Shown here: in pieces, positions 43,400 through 53,660 of the stretch | Position numbering within the stretch: the stretch's first letter is position 1 | Layout: every line of letters begins with the position of its first letter | Assembly: GCF_041146395.1 (NCBI RefSeq) | Contig: NC_091002.1 | Span: forward strand, 8,922,501 to 8,986,500 | Reading direction: 5' to 3' | DNA length: 64,000 bases | Source: Eulemur rufifrons | Taxonomy: Eukaryota; Chordata; Mammalia; Primates; Lemuridae | The notes under the pieces: generated by a model | What the model saw: the letters and a program-made list of their open reading frames with translations, nothing else | What the model was told of the DNA's origin: nothing | Databases searched by the model: none | Translations under genes and position numbers: made by a program

Positions 43400-43736
43400 C
43401 AAAAACTGTTAGGTTCAGGAATGACAGACAGGGACCCTGTCCCTGCATTCCCACATGAATTCTAGAATGCACTTGTCAGTTTCTTCCGACAAGCCAGCTG
43501 GAATGTTGCCAAGGATTGCACAGAATCCATAGCTCAATTTGAGAAGTGTAGCCGTCTTAATGATACTAAGTCTTCCAGTTCGTGAACACGGGTATCTCTC
43601 CATTTATTTAGGTTTTCTGTAATCCCTTCCAATTATGTCTTGTAGTTTTCAGTGTACAAGTGTTTCATTTCTTTTGTTAAATTTATTCCTAAATATTTTA
43701 TTCTTTTTAATTACAAAAACATGAGATATATATAGT
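43400..43736 (-). mobile_element. L1 ORF2 relic, minus strand
   Basis: Minus-strand translation keeps the ORF2 region after the reverse-transcriptase core ('ERYP-SRTGRLSIIKT' then 'DKCILEFMW'), with frameshifts, as does 'LRKEFNKRNETL'-like sequence near 43650-43700. About 340 bases of an older L1, separate from the inverted copy at 44.4 kb. Confidence 0.8.
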
Positions 43737-43737
43737 G

Positions 43738-43925
43738 GAATAAACGTGGGCTTTGGCATCTGAGAATCTCTGTTACTGACCAGGTGTGTAATCTTGGGCA
43801 AGATACTGATTTTTCTGGACAACTGTTTCCTCATCTATAAAATGGGCATCATAATTCATTACTGCTGGGTTGGCAAGGTGATCACCTGGGATATTGTGTG
43901 TGAAATTACACAGCACAGTGTTACA
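43738..43925 (+). mobile_element. MIR SINE, plus strand
   Basis: 'GTGGGCTTTGGCATCTGAG', 'GACCAGGTGTGTAATCTTGGGC' (43778-43799), 'TGTTTCCTCATCTATAAAATGG' (43826-43847), 'TTGGCAAGGTGATCACCTGG' and 'CACAGCACAGTG' reproduce the MIR order closely. Confidence 0.9.
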
Positions 43926-44152
43926 AATAATAGTCTTGTTTCTTCCTTCACTAAATCTACAGTAAAACTATTATTTATTCCACATATGACATCTTACCAT
44001 GAGGCTAAATCAGAATACCCCCAAAAGAGTTGGGAGGGAGGGTTTGTTTGCTTTTGTACTTTAGATATTTAAAATATTTTTTACTCTTATTTTTCTTCAG
44101 TGATATAATTTTAATCTATTCCTTATTGTTGATTTCTATCCCTGCCCCCCGC

Positions 44153-44172
44153 AAAAAAAAAAAAAAAAAAAA
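44153..44172 (+). repeat. Poly-A run
   Basis: Twenty A in a row after CCCGC; no attached retroposed sequence recognised on its left apart from A/T-rich DNA. Confidence 0.95.
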
Positions 44173-44444
44173 CCTGGTACCTTTGAGTTCCTTCAACCTA
44201 GATCTAGCCTTAGTGTAACTCTTAGTGTAACTCTTATTAAAGAGTTACATATCTTCAAAGTAGCAATAATACAATTTTCTTCATTTAATATCTCATTGCT
44301 AGATCATATTTTCTCAGAATCATGGAATTTTATTAAAATTTTATTCTTCTGTTCTTACATATTTAAAATACCTGAGATGATTGATGTCCAAGTCCTTATA
44401 AATCAAGCAAGTTTATTCTCCTTTTAATTTAGTGGGGGGTTTTA

Positions 44445-45230
44445 AATTTCCTTTTATTTACTTTTATTACCAGGGTACAAACATTTTGGTTACATGAATT
44501 GCTTTTGTACAGTCTGAGTCAAAGTTTGTCCATCACCCAGTTAATCTGTATCATACCCATTAGGTGTGAATTTACCCATCCCTGCCTCCCTCCTCCCACC
44601 TGCTTGATTTCTGTTGAGTTTTACTTCCATATGTGCACATGAGTGTTGATCAATTAGGTCCAATTTAATAGTGAATATGTGTGGTGTTTGTTTTTCCAGT
44701 CTTGTAATGCTTCACTTAGAAGGATGGTCTCCAGTTCTATCCAGGTTGTTACAAAAGGTATTAGTTCACCATTTTTTTATGGCTGAGTAATACTCCATGG
44801 TATACATATACCACATTTTATTAATCCACTCATGTATTGATGAACACTTGGGCTGTTTCCATATCTTTGCGATTGTGAATTTTGCTGCTGTAGACATTCA
44901 AGTGCAGGTGTCTTTTTTATAAAATGTCTTTTTTTCCTTTGGGTAAATACCCAGTAGTGGTATTTCTGGACCAAATGGTAGCTCTACTTTTGGTTCTTTG
45001 AGGTATCTTCATACTGCTTTCCATAAAGGTTTTACTAGTTTGCAATCCCACCAACAGTGTATAAGTGTTCCTGTCTCTCCACATCCATGCCAGCATCTGT
45101 TATTTTGGGACTTTTTGATAAAAGCCATTCTCATTGGAGTTAGGTGATATCTCATTGCAGTTTTGATTTGCATTTCCCTGATAATTAGAGACGTTGAGCA
45201 TTTTTTTCATGTTTATTGGCCATTATTCTA
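44445..45230 (-). mobile_element. L1 3' segment (end of ORF2 and 3' UTR), minus strand
   Basis: Reverse of an L1 3' end: T-rich edge, 3' UTR blocks such as 'GGTTACATGAATTGCTTTTG' (44489-44508), then reverse ORF2 end with 'GGCTGAGTAATACTCCATGG' (44780-44799), 'GGGCTGTTTCCATATCTTTG' and 'CCACCAACAGTGTATAAGTG'. The segment begins, in L1 direction, with the ORF2 stretch right after the 'KKWAKDM' region. It is the 3' half of an inverted insertion with the next feature. The 3' UTR type is the strepsirrhine one from memory. Confidence 0.93.
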
Positions 45231-46458
45231 TCTTCAGAGCAATCAGGCAATAGAAGGAAATCAAGGGCATACAAATGGGGACAGAAGAGGTCAAACTGTC
45301 CCTCTTTGCTGACGATATGATCTTATATCTTGAAAACCTCAAAGATTCTGCCAAGAGATTCCTGGAATTGATAAATACATTCAGCAAAGTCTCAGGTTAC
45401 AAAATCAATGTACACAAATCAGTCGCATTCATATACGCCAACAACAGTCAAGCTGAGAATTGAATCGAATCAAAAAGACTCAATATCTTTCACAATAGCA
45501 ACAAAGAAAATAAGATGCCTAGGAATATATTTAACCAAGGAGGTGAAAGACCTCTACAGAGAGAACTACAAAACACTGAGGAAGGAAATAGCAGAAGTTG
45601 TAAACAAAAGGAAAACATACCGTGCTCATGCATCGGCAGAATCAACATTGTTAAAATATCTGTACTGCCCAAAGTGATCTACAGAGTCAATGCAATCCCC
45701 ATTAAAATGCCAATGTCATTTTTTGCAGATCTAGAAAAAATAATTCTACAGCTTGTGTGGAACCCAGAAAAGACCTTGAATATCCAAAGCAACCTTAAGC
45801 AAAAAGAACAAATTGGGAGGCATCAATTTACCAGACTTCAAGCTATACTACTAGGCTATAGTAACCAAAAGAACATGGTACTGACACAAGAATGGAGACA
45901 TAGACCAATGGATCAGAATAGAGAACCCAGATATAAAACCATCCTCATGTTGCCATGTTGCCATCTGATCTTTGACAAAGCAGACAAAAACATACACTGG
46001 GGAAAAGAATCTCTATTCAATAAATGCTGCTGGGATAATTGGATAGCCACATATAGAAGACTGAAACAGGATCCACACTTCTCACCACTCACAAAAATTA
46101 ATTCACTATGGATAACAGACTTAAACCTAAGGCATGAAACTGTAAGAATTCTGGAAGAAGAGGCTGGAAAAACTCTTAATAGATATTGGCCTAGGCAACG
46201 AATTTATGAAAAAAACCCCAAAGGCAATCACAGAAACAACAAAAATAAATAAATGGGACACGATTAAGTTAAAAGTCTTCTGCATAGCCAAGAAAACAAT
46301 TCATAGAGTAAATAGACAACCTACAGAATGGGAGAAAATATTTGCATGTTATATGTCTGATAAAGGGCTAATAACAAGAATCTACAAAGAACTAAGGCAA
46401 ATCAGCAAGAAAACATCAAATAACCCCATTAAAAAGTGGGCAAAAGACATGATCAGTG
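45231..46458 (+). mobile_element. L1 ORF2 segment in inverted orientation, plus strand
   Basis: L1 ORF2 from 'AGAGCAATCAGGCAATAGAA' (45237-45256) through the reverse-transcriptase active-site motif LFADDM (about 45300-45317) to the '[10 protein letters not shown]' block ending near 46452. Frames 45275-45463, 45515-46252 and 46206-46469 each hold consecutive parts, so two or more frameshifts plus a stop break the ORF. The longest open piece is 245 codons, indicating a moderately young copy. It lies head-to-tail reversed against the 44445-45230 segment, with about 20 codons missing between the two halves. Confidence 0.93.
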
Positions 46459-47079
46459 AGTTTTTTTAAGTCACAAATGAGATTCTTAGATTTCAGAAGA
46501 ATAATAAGGGGCTGACCCTTTCCTGATCTTAGAAGGGACAGGCCCAGTCTCCCTGTTTGCACTACACTGTGCATGCCATGCCAAGGTGGCAATAAGTAGG
46601 GATGGTCCCATAAAAGTGACATTTCTCTTGGAACGTTGGGTCTCTGCCCAAAGTTAATCGCATACAGGGACTTTTAAACCACACTGGGGGCCATTGCTGT
46701 TAAAAACAAAAACCAGGAATTAGTGAAAGACGTCAATGATGGGGCTGAAAGGAGAATTTAGCTGATGGACCCCGTGAGTATGTGAAGACCAGACACTGTT
46801 CTTATTTTCTGTGTGATCGGTGAGTTCCCTTCTGCCAGAGCTAGATAGAAAATGATGAAATGATGGCCAAATACTAACAGTGAACAGCTTTCTCAACTTG
46901 GATTGTCCGAATCTCTGATCTTACACTGAAGTCTCATACACGCTCTCATACAGAGCAGACCTTGCCATCAGCCTGAGACACTCACAGGTTTTTAAAATAC
47001 ACAAACTATCTCAGCCTTCATTCCAGAGTGGTTTCGTATCACAGCCTAGACCTCGAAGAGGCATCCAGATCATCGGCGG
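46459..47079. other. No gene seen
   Basis: Unique-looking sequence to the right of the L1; no repeat recognised. Confidence 0.45.
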
Positions 47080-47850
47080 ACTCTTCAGAACAAAAACAAA
47101 GCAATATGCTTATTGAGGTGTGAATGACACAAAAACCTGTACACAGTCAATGTACACAACTAGATGAGTTTGCAGGTAAGTATACAGCCCTGAAGCCATC
47201 ATTGCAATCTATGCCATAAACCTGTTCATCACTTCTAAAAGCTTCCTCCTGCCCTCTTTACTGGTATTATTTGTAGTAGGAGCACTTAGCATAAGATCTG
47301 GTCTCTTAGCAAATTGTTAAGCACACAATGCAGTATTGTGACCCTAGGTGCTGTGCTGCACAGTAGAGCTCTAGGGTTTATTCATTTTCTACAGCCAAAA
47401 CCTTGTGCCCTTTGACCAACATATCCCCATTCCCCCTGCCCCTGTGAACCAGCATTTTACTCTCTGTTTCTGTGAGTTTTACTATTTTAGATGCCTCATA
47501 TCATGGATGTCCTTCTGTGTCTGGCTTATTTCACATAGCATAACATCCTCCAGGTTCATCCAGGTCACAAATGGCAGGATTTCCCTTTTTTTAAGGTTGA
47601 ACAGTCTTCTAGAATGTATATGTACCACATTTTCCTTCTTCATTCATCCATCCTTGGGCTCTTGGGCTGCTTCCATCTCTTGGCTTTTGTGAATAATGTG
47701 GCCGTGAACACGGACGTGCAGGTGTCTCTTCAAGATCCTGACTCACTTCCTTTGGAAAGAGACCCAGAAGTGGGATTGCTGGGCCATATGGCAGTTCTGT
47801 TTTTAATTTTTTGAGGGCCTGTTTTCCCCAGGGGCTGCACCCATCAGTGG
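47080..47850 (-). mobile_element. Old L1 (L1M) 3' UTR and ORF2 end, minus strand
   Basis: 'GCTTATTGAGGTGTGAATGAC' (47108-47128), 'ACACAACTAGATGAGTTTG', 'CTTATTTCACATAGCATAAC' (47525-47544), 'CCTCCAGGTTCATCCAGG', 'GGCTTTTGTGAATAATGTGG' (47682-47701) and 'CCCAGAAGTGGGATTGCTGG' (47763-47782) give the reversed end of an L1M element. Confidence 0.88.
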
Positions 47851-49504
47851 ACTCTTGACAGGCATTAGTGTCACCTGTTTAAGGTGCGCTGGAAGTCTTT
47901 CCTGATCCAGTTCAGCCATGAGTGGTCAGAAAGGGAATAGGAAATGAGGTTTTCTGTTATGTCTCTCTCACAGCTGGGGGCACACTGTTATCTCAGGTGG
48001 TTATTGGTTCATATTCACCACTGCCCACCTGCCAAGGCCAGGCTGCACTGCATGCTGTCTATAAATGACGATTAGGATGTTTGCCCATGAATGCGGGAGA
48101 ATGGCCAATATGTGCCGACATGCAGTAGCATATGAACATTTATAGCACTTAATGTTGATTAGAAGTGATATGTAAGGGCTGGGTCAGTACCAGATTTACC
48201 AGCTTTGCAGAGAATTCTAACTGTGCATACATCACTTCTCCATGCCTTGTCCAAGCAGAGGTTGTTCACTGGTGGGATAGAAAGCAAAGAGCGACTATTC
48301 TCCCATCATTTAAAAATTCTGTAAAGCACAATGACAATCATTATGAATAGTTGATATAAATATATGAAAAGGTGATTCCTGATTATCATCCAAGGGAGTG
48401 GGGATAATAGATGCCCCGTAAACCATGCCATTAATTTTAATGATTCTGAGCAAAGCATGTTTCCAGTACAGATAGCTGCTTTTAGAAGTGCCATAATTAC
48501 TCTCTCTCTGTGACTCCTCCTTTCCCCAGATTTAGTGGGAGATGAAATGGCCCAAAGGTGGCCATCAGGGAGGGGAATCCACAGAAGGCCAGCCAGCTCT
48601 TTACCTTGTGGGTTTGCTGCCAAGACTAGGGAGGCGGTTTCTGTACATCTGTGGCGACAAAAGCATCCCCGGCCCTTGAGGTAACATTTGATTTGCTCAT
48701 TTATAACTCACAAATGGCATTTAGGATGATGCCAAATGTGACTTAATGTTTCTTTAAAAGTGAATACATACAACTGGCAGATGTCATTGATAGGAAATGG
48801 CAGAAAAAAATAAAAATACCCTATATGCTGTAAAGAAAGGCTGGAGTACCTTTTTTTTTTTTTTTTTAAATCAAGTAGTGTTTTTATCCTTTTTCCATGA
48901 GTGTCCATTGAATATTGGGCTGTTTGGGCATTTTGGTATCAACTTAGAGAGTCTGATGTTTCTAGCTGGCAAACAAAAGCAGGTTGTTTTCTTCTTTTTG
49001 CCACTGTCTTAATTTAAGTGACGTGCGCCATGCCCATTACGGATCACAAGACCCAAATGTACTGCTGTGTCTGGACATGGCTGCCCCCTTCTTTAGACTT
49101 GACTTCCATGTCTGGAAGTCCACAAAGTGCATAGCTAAAGCTCAGCTTTTAAAATAATGATCCCATCAGCTGTATCTATCAGAACATCAGCACCCTGCCT
49201 TACCAGGAGGACGTTCCGAACGTGGGATTTATACTCGGAAGCCTGTGTTGTGGAAGATCTGTTTCCCATAAAGCAAAATAAATTGCACTCAGGATCTTAT
49301 GCCAGCAAGGTGTACCATGACTCCAGGGGAGCCCTAAGGGACAGTTTTCTAATTAGTGAAGAAAAATTGAAACAGAAGTGGGTGGCTTACCAACATTACC
49401 AAATAAACACTTAAAAAACAAAGAAATGAAAGAAATGAGGTCTCCTCAAGCTAGTGAGCATGCTAAAATAATTTGAAGCTCTTAGGAAAAGGAATCTACC
49501 TACC
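47851..49504. other. No gene assigned; contains an 85-codon frame
   Basis: Unique-looking. T run at 48851-48867. The plus frame 49157-49414 starts with ATG and ends with TAA and reads less like noise than its neighbours; see findings. Confidence 0.4.
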
Positions 49505-49600
49505 TATGTAGATAGCATATTTGCATATTTTATCTATTTACATATTTTATCTACATAGCTACCTATGCTATGTAGATAGCATATTTACATATTTTATCTA
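49505..49600 (+). repeat. 32-bp direct repeat, 64-bp offset, with a partial third copy
   Basis: 49505-49536 and 49569-49600 are identical over 32 bases but for one G/A change at the thirteenth base from the right end region; 49536-49553 repeats the last 18 bases. Local duplication of A/T-rich sequence. Confidence 0.9.
49548..49578. repeat. Inverted repeat, 12-bp stem, 7-base loop
   Basis: TATCTACATAGC (49548-49559) and GCTATGTAGATA (49567-49578) are exact reverse complements around TACCTAT. Confidence 0.92.
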
Positions 49601-49630
49601 CAATATCCATGTCTCTTTATGGATATTGTA
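49599..49630. repeat. Inverted repeat, 12-bp stem, 8-base loop
   Basis: TACAATATCCAT (49599-49610) and ATGGATATTGTA (49619-49630) are exact reverse complements around GTCTCTTT. No T run follows, so this is not a terminator. Confidence 0.92.
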
Positions 49631-49904
49631 AAGTTTATTTGTACTTCCTATATATAATATGTACTTTGCTTTGAACACTGTACTTCCATAAATGTATTAA
49701 AGCTCTTGGAAATGCTATTCCATCGTGACCTAATGTCGTGTCTGCGATTCTGCATACTTGGCACCATCCCTTGAGCTCTAGCCCCGGTCACGGCTGAGAT
49801 ACCACGTGTGAGATGCCCCTGAGCAGCAGAGGCTCATGAAGACGTGGCCAGCAATTTACTGGACTCTGTTCATCACCCTTCCAGTTTATTTCGGGCCCTA
49901 AGCT

Positions 49905-50130
49905 ATGCTGCAGAGCGGAGACTGGGGACAGAGGCTCCAAGGCCACACTGGCTGGGTTCTAATTCCAGCATTACCACTCCATAGCCGTTTGACCATCAGC
50001 AAGGTACTTCACCTCTCTGCACCTCTGTTACCTCTTCTAAACATGGTGGTAATAACGACAGAGTCCACTTTACAGGAGAGTCGTGGCATGTTTAATGGTG
50101 AGGTGCTTGGTCCGGGTGCCTCTGACATTA
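49905..50130 (+). mobile_element. MIR SINE, plus strand
   Basis: 'GGGTTCTAATTCCAGCATTACC' (49954-49975), 'AGCCGTTTGACCATCAGCAAGG', 'CTTCACCTCTCTGCACCTCTG', 'GGTGGTAATAACGAC' and 'GTCGTGGCATGTTTAATG' follow the MIR order. Confidence 0.85.
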
Positions 50131-50284
50131 TCCATCCATCATTCCATAGGCTGTATCTTATGCAGTTAAAGAAGAATCCACTCATGGTGTCTCTGCCAGG
50201 AGAGTTTTGTGCACCAGAGCAAATAAGGCCTGTGCCCCAGGTGTACCTTCAGGGCACTCATCTCTGCAAGCCCAAAGCTTCTTT

Positions 50285-50690
50285 TGGCTGACACCTGTCA
50301 CTTTCCACCTGGGGATTCTTTTCCAGCAGTGGGAGACGGCTCAGCTCACACCAGAGCAACCTGCAAGGGCTGGAGAGTGAATGTCCCCCCAGCAGCCCAT
50401 GACCAGTGATGGGCAGGGAGTGGGTGGACAAATGCCCACCTCCCGTCACTGCTGGGTGGGATATCTCTGCATGCTTGTTCTGCACAGTCTCCCAGACTTC
50501 CCTGCAGGACTGCACCCCAGCTGCCTGCAGCTGACACGGGCTTAACAATACACATTTTCTTGCCTTCCCTCTCTTCCCCATCTTGCTCATCACTACCTGT
50601 CTGGTGCTTTCTGGAACCACCTCCCAAATAAACTATTTACACTCAAATCCTCATTTCAGGGCCAGCTTCTGGGAAGTCTCACATACCGTC
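50285..50690 (+). mobile_element. Probable old LTR (ERVL-like), family not assigned
   Basis: The end reads 'CCAAATAAACTATTTACACTC' then 'TCATTTCAGGGCCAGCTTCTGGG' (50624-50675), the shape of an old LTR polyadenylation end ('aaataaactacttgcact...tctcagggtctgcttctgggg'). The body is C/T- and G-rich without a clear consensus match. Confidence 0.5.
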
Positions 50691-51707
50691 CTGGACGTAG
50701 GAATCATAGCATTGTTGAAGTGGTAGCCCCTGCTGTGTCATCTGCTTCTCTCCTAGTCACTGAGTGAATTCCGTCCAGGACACGTGGCAGGCAGGGCTTG
50801 ATATGCCACATGCGGAGGCAGCGTCACCTGGGAAACGGCTTTGCTTGTGCAGCCATGCTGCAGCTCGGTTCACAGGGTGTCCTAGGCTCTTCAGGATGGA
50901 TCATGTCCTGTACATAGACAGGGGACAGAATCAGAATCCTCACAAATGAATCCCCTGCAGACCCTGCTGGCCAAGAAAGTGACTTCGAAACTGTCATTTA
51001 TTTGACCCCAACAGCTGTTAGTGACTTTTGAGAGTTAGCATCATTCCATGGATGTCACATTCAAATCTTTCTTAAGAACGTGCTGACTTGCTTTTCCAGG
51101 TCGAATGCACATCCACCAAGTGCATTGCTACTGGCTTCTGGTTGGGAAGGTGTGAAGTCCGTGGGGCTGTCATCTCCATTCCAGCTAATAAAATACAAAA
51201 GTCACTAAAGTAAGATAAGAGTTCCTCCCAGCAACTGCGTTATAAAGTGTCATCAGATATGTGTCTCTGATGTGTTTGGAAAGCACCTTCTATGGAGTTT
51301 TCTCTTGGCATTTGTATTTATTCTACTTTCAACTCTGATAAGTGGAGATCTTCAGTGGATATGAACTTTGACAAAATTATGTTCAGTGATTATTGAAGAT
51401 GTCACAGCATCAAGCCTGTCACACGTGCTTCCAAGTCTCAAGAAGCCCTTCTTGGGGACACATGAATGCGCAGGTTCGTGGTCAGGGTCTCAGTGCTTTG
51501 TGGTCTTCAGCTAATCCCGCCCTCACTCTTTCTTCTCAGCTGCTCCTTCCTGAGGGCCGTGGAGGAAGCATGGCTGCTCTTGCCAGGAGAAGCCTCACTG
51601 ATGCTGATGGATGGGAGCATAGCTGGGGATGGGTGGCTTCTGCATGTATTTATCACCCAGGGCATGACAGACACGTGGCAATATGACAAGATCGGTTAAC
51701 TGACTAA
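50691..51707. other. No gene seen
   Basis: Unique-looking sequence. Small overlapping frames at 51393-51819 on both strands; none recognised. Confidence 0.45.
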
Positions 51708-52182
51708 CTCTGTGATCCCCCAACCCCGGGTTTTGGACTGGTGCCAGTCCGTGGCCTGTTAAGAACCGGGCTACACAGCAGGAGGTGAGTGGTGGGCCAG
51801 CGAGTGAAACTTCATCCATATTTACAGCTACTCACCATCACTTGCATCACCACATAAGCTCCGCCTCCTGTTAGATCAGTGGTGGCATTAGATTCTCATA
51901 GGAGCGAGAACCTTACTGTAAACTGCCCACGCTAGGGATATAGGTTGTGCATTCCTTATGAGACTCTAATGCCTGATGATCTGAGGTGGAGCTGAGGTGG
52001 TGATGCTAGCACTGGGGAGCGGCTGCAAATACAGATTGTCATTAGCAGAGAGGTTTGACTGCACAATAAATGTAATGCATTTGAATCATCCCGAAACCAT
52101 CCCCCCTCCAGCCTCCCAGTCCGTAGAAAAATTGTCTTCCATGAAACCAGTCCCTGGTGCCAAAAAGGTTGGAGACTGCTGA
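51708..52182 (+). mobile_element. MER1A-type hAT-Charlie MITE, near full length
   Basis: 'CTGTGATCCCCCAACCCC' at the left, 'CCGTGGCCTGTTAAGAACCGGGC' (51750-51772), 'ACACAGCAGGAGGTGAG', 'AAGCTCCGCCTCCTGTTAGATC', 'GATGATCTGAGGTGGAGC', and 'AAAAGGTTGGAGACTGCTG' at the right end. The flanks GACTAACT and AACTAACA share six central bases, a plausible decayed 8-bp duplication. Length 475. Confidence 0.92.
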
Positions 52183-52389
52183 ACTAACAGAATGCACAGG
52201 TGATGCTAAAAAGGTGGAGGAAAGCAATTAGGAAAAAATTACATTACTCCAGGAGGGAGGTCAGTACCCAAGATATATATTTTGGTGTCTAGAGCTGGCT
52301 GTAAGCTCAGCAGCAGCAATGATGAGAGGGAGACACAATCAGCAACATGACTCACAGTGTCCAAGCGATAAAAATAGACCAGGGGCTCA

Positions 52390-52688
52390 TGAGAAGCTCA
52401 TCCACTTCTGCTCCCAATATGGGATGCAGAGTTCTCACAGAAGCAATGAGCATCATCCCCCAAAACACCCCACTGGGAATGCCTCCCGCAGCCCCCGGCT
52501 CTCCAACCCCCTCACCCTGTGCTGGCTTTTCCCTGGCTCTTATCTACACGATTCACTTGTTAAGTGCATGATTAAGCTTCACAAACAGGGGCTGCTTCTG
52601 GCTGGTTCCCTGATGTACCCCCAACGCTGAGAACAGTGCCTGCTGCAGGGTGGGTGATCAGTGCATATTTGTTGAATGACCAACTGAA
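52390..52688 (+). mobile_element. L2 LINE 3' end, plus strand
   Basis: 'CTCCAACCCCCTCACCCTG', 'ACAGGGGCTGCTTCTGGCTGG', 'CCAACGCTGAGAACAGTGCC' (52621-52640) and 'AGTGCATATTTGTTGAATGACC' (52660-52681) give the terminal L2 order. Confidence 0.8.
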
Positions 52689-53099
52689 GAAATTTCGTGG
52701 GGATTGTTTTCTTACTAAGTAGACCCATGGGCTCCAGGGAGAGCAGTTTGGTGCTTTGCAGATGTTCTTCGGTATAGGTCTCTGATGGCTTACTTCAGTG
52801 CACTGTGGATTGTGGCATATCTAGCCCAGAGAGCAAGTAAAGGTGTACATAAATAAAAAGGCCACATAAATAATGAAAGTGTTTAAAGAAAACAGGGAAT
52901 GGTGGGGATAGAGACAAGTGAATGAAACCCATGCAAGCTGACCATCCAACTGTGGCTCTAGGTCTCCGTCTATGGCTATGAGGCTGCTTGGGGGGCTTCA
53001 TCCTGGGGCTGTATTGTCCCTGTTGTGAAGCATGGAAGTTCTTCATTTGTAGTTTTCCTCAGAATGGATCAAGATCCAAACTTTAAAATCTGTAGTTCA

Positions 53100-53660
53100 T
53101 GAAGAATAGCTTTTACTTCAAAGAAGGCCAGTGGGGCTGAAACACAGGAAGGGGTGTGTGTGTGTCAAGAGTTGAGGTAGAGAGTTACGGGTTGGCTTAT
53201 GTGGGGCCTCGTGGGCCAGGCTAAGGCCTTTGGTCCATCCCCCAGGACCAGTGTCACTGGAAGAATTTATGCAAAGGTGTCACAAGATCAATTCTTTTCC
53301 TGAACCCCCCCTGTGGCTGCTACATGAACCAAGTAAATGGTGTGGGGAGGTAGCTGTAAGATCACGGCAGTGGCCTGGGTGAGACAGGAGGATAGCTTGG
53401 GCCAGGGTGACAAGGGAGAAGAATTGGTAGGACTTGTCAATGATTTGATTTTGATAGTGGGAGGAAGTGGGTCTTGGCCAGGTGGGCAGGTGTTGGGCTG
53501 TGCACAGACACGGGTGTGGTGAGGGACCTGCAGAGGGTGTGGTCAGTGGCACAGCAGGGTGGTGGGAAGACGATGAGTTAGAAAAGGCTGGACAGCAGAC
53601 CTGGCACAGAGTGGCAGGAAGACCTGAAGGGGAGCAGGAGGTGCAGTCAGGGATGTTGTG
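53100..53660 (-). mobile_element. L2 LINE fragment, minus strand
   Basis: 'GGGGCCTCGTGGGCCAGGCTAAGGCC' spans 53202-53227 and the reverse L2 blocks follow: 'CCCCTGTGGCTGCTACATG', 'GGCAGTGGCCTGGGTGAGACAGG', 'GGACTTGTCAATGATTTGAT'. Read in L2 direction this is the ORF2-to-3' region. Confidence 0.7.

Noticed and set aside
45275..46469. An intact L1 ORF2 gene
   Set aside because: Broken by a stop and frameshifts, cut at both ends, and inverted against its 3' half; annotated as a mobile-element relic.
49599..49630. Rho-independent terminator or pre-miRNA from the 12-bp hairpin
   Set aside because: No T run follows, the stem is too short for a pre-miRNA, and the host is a mammal.
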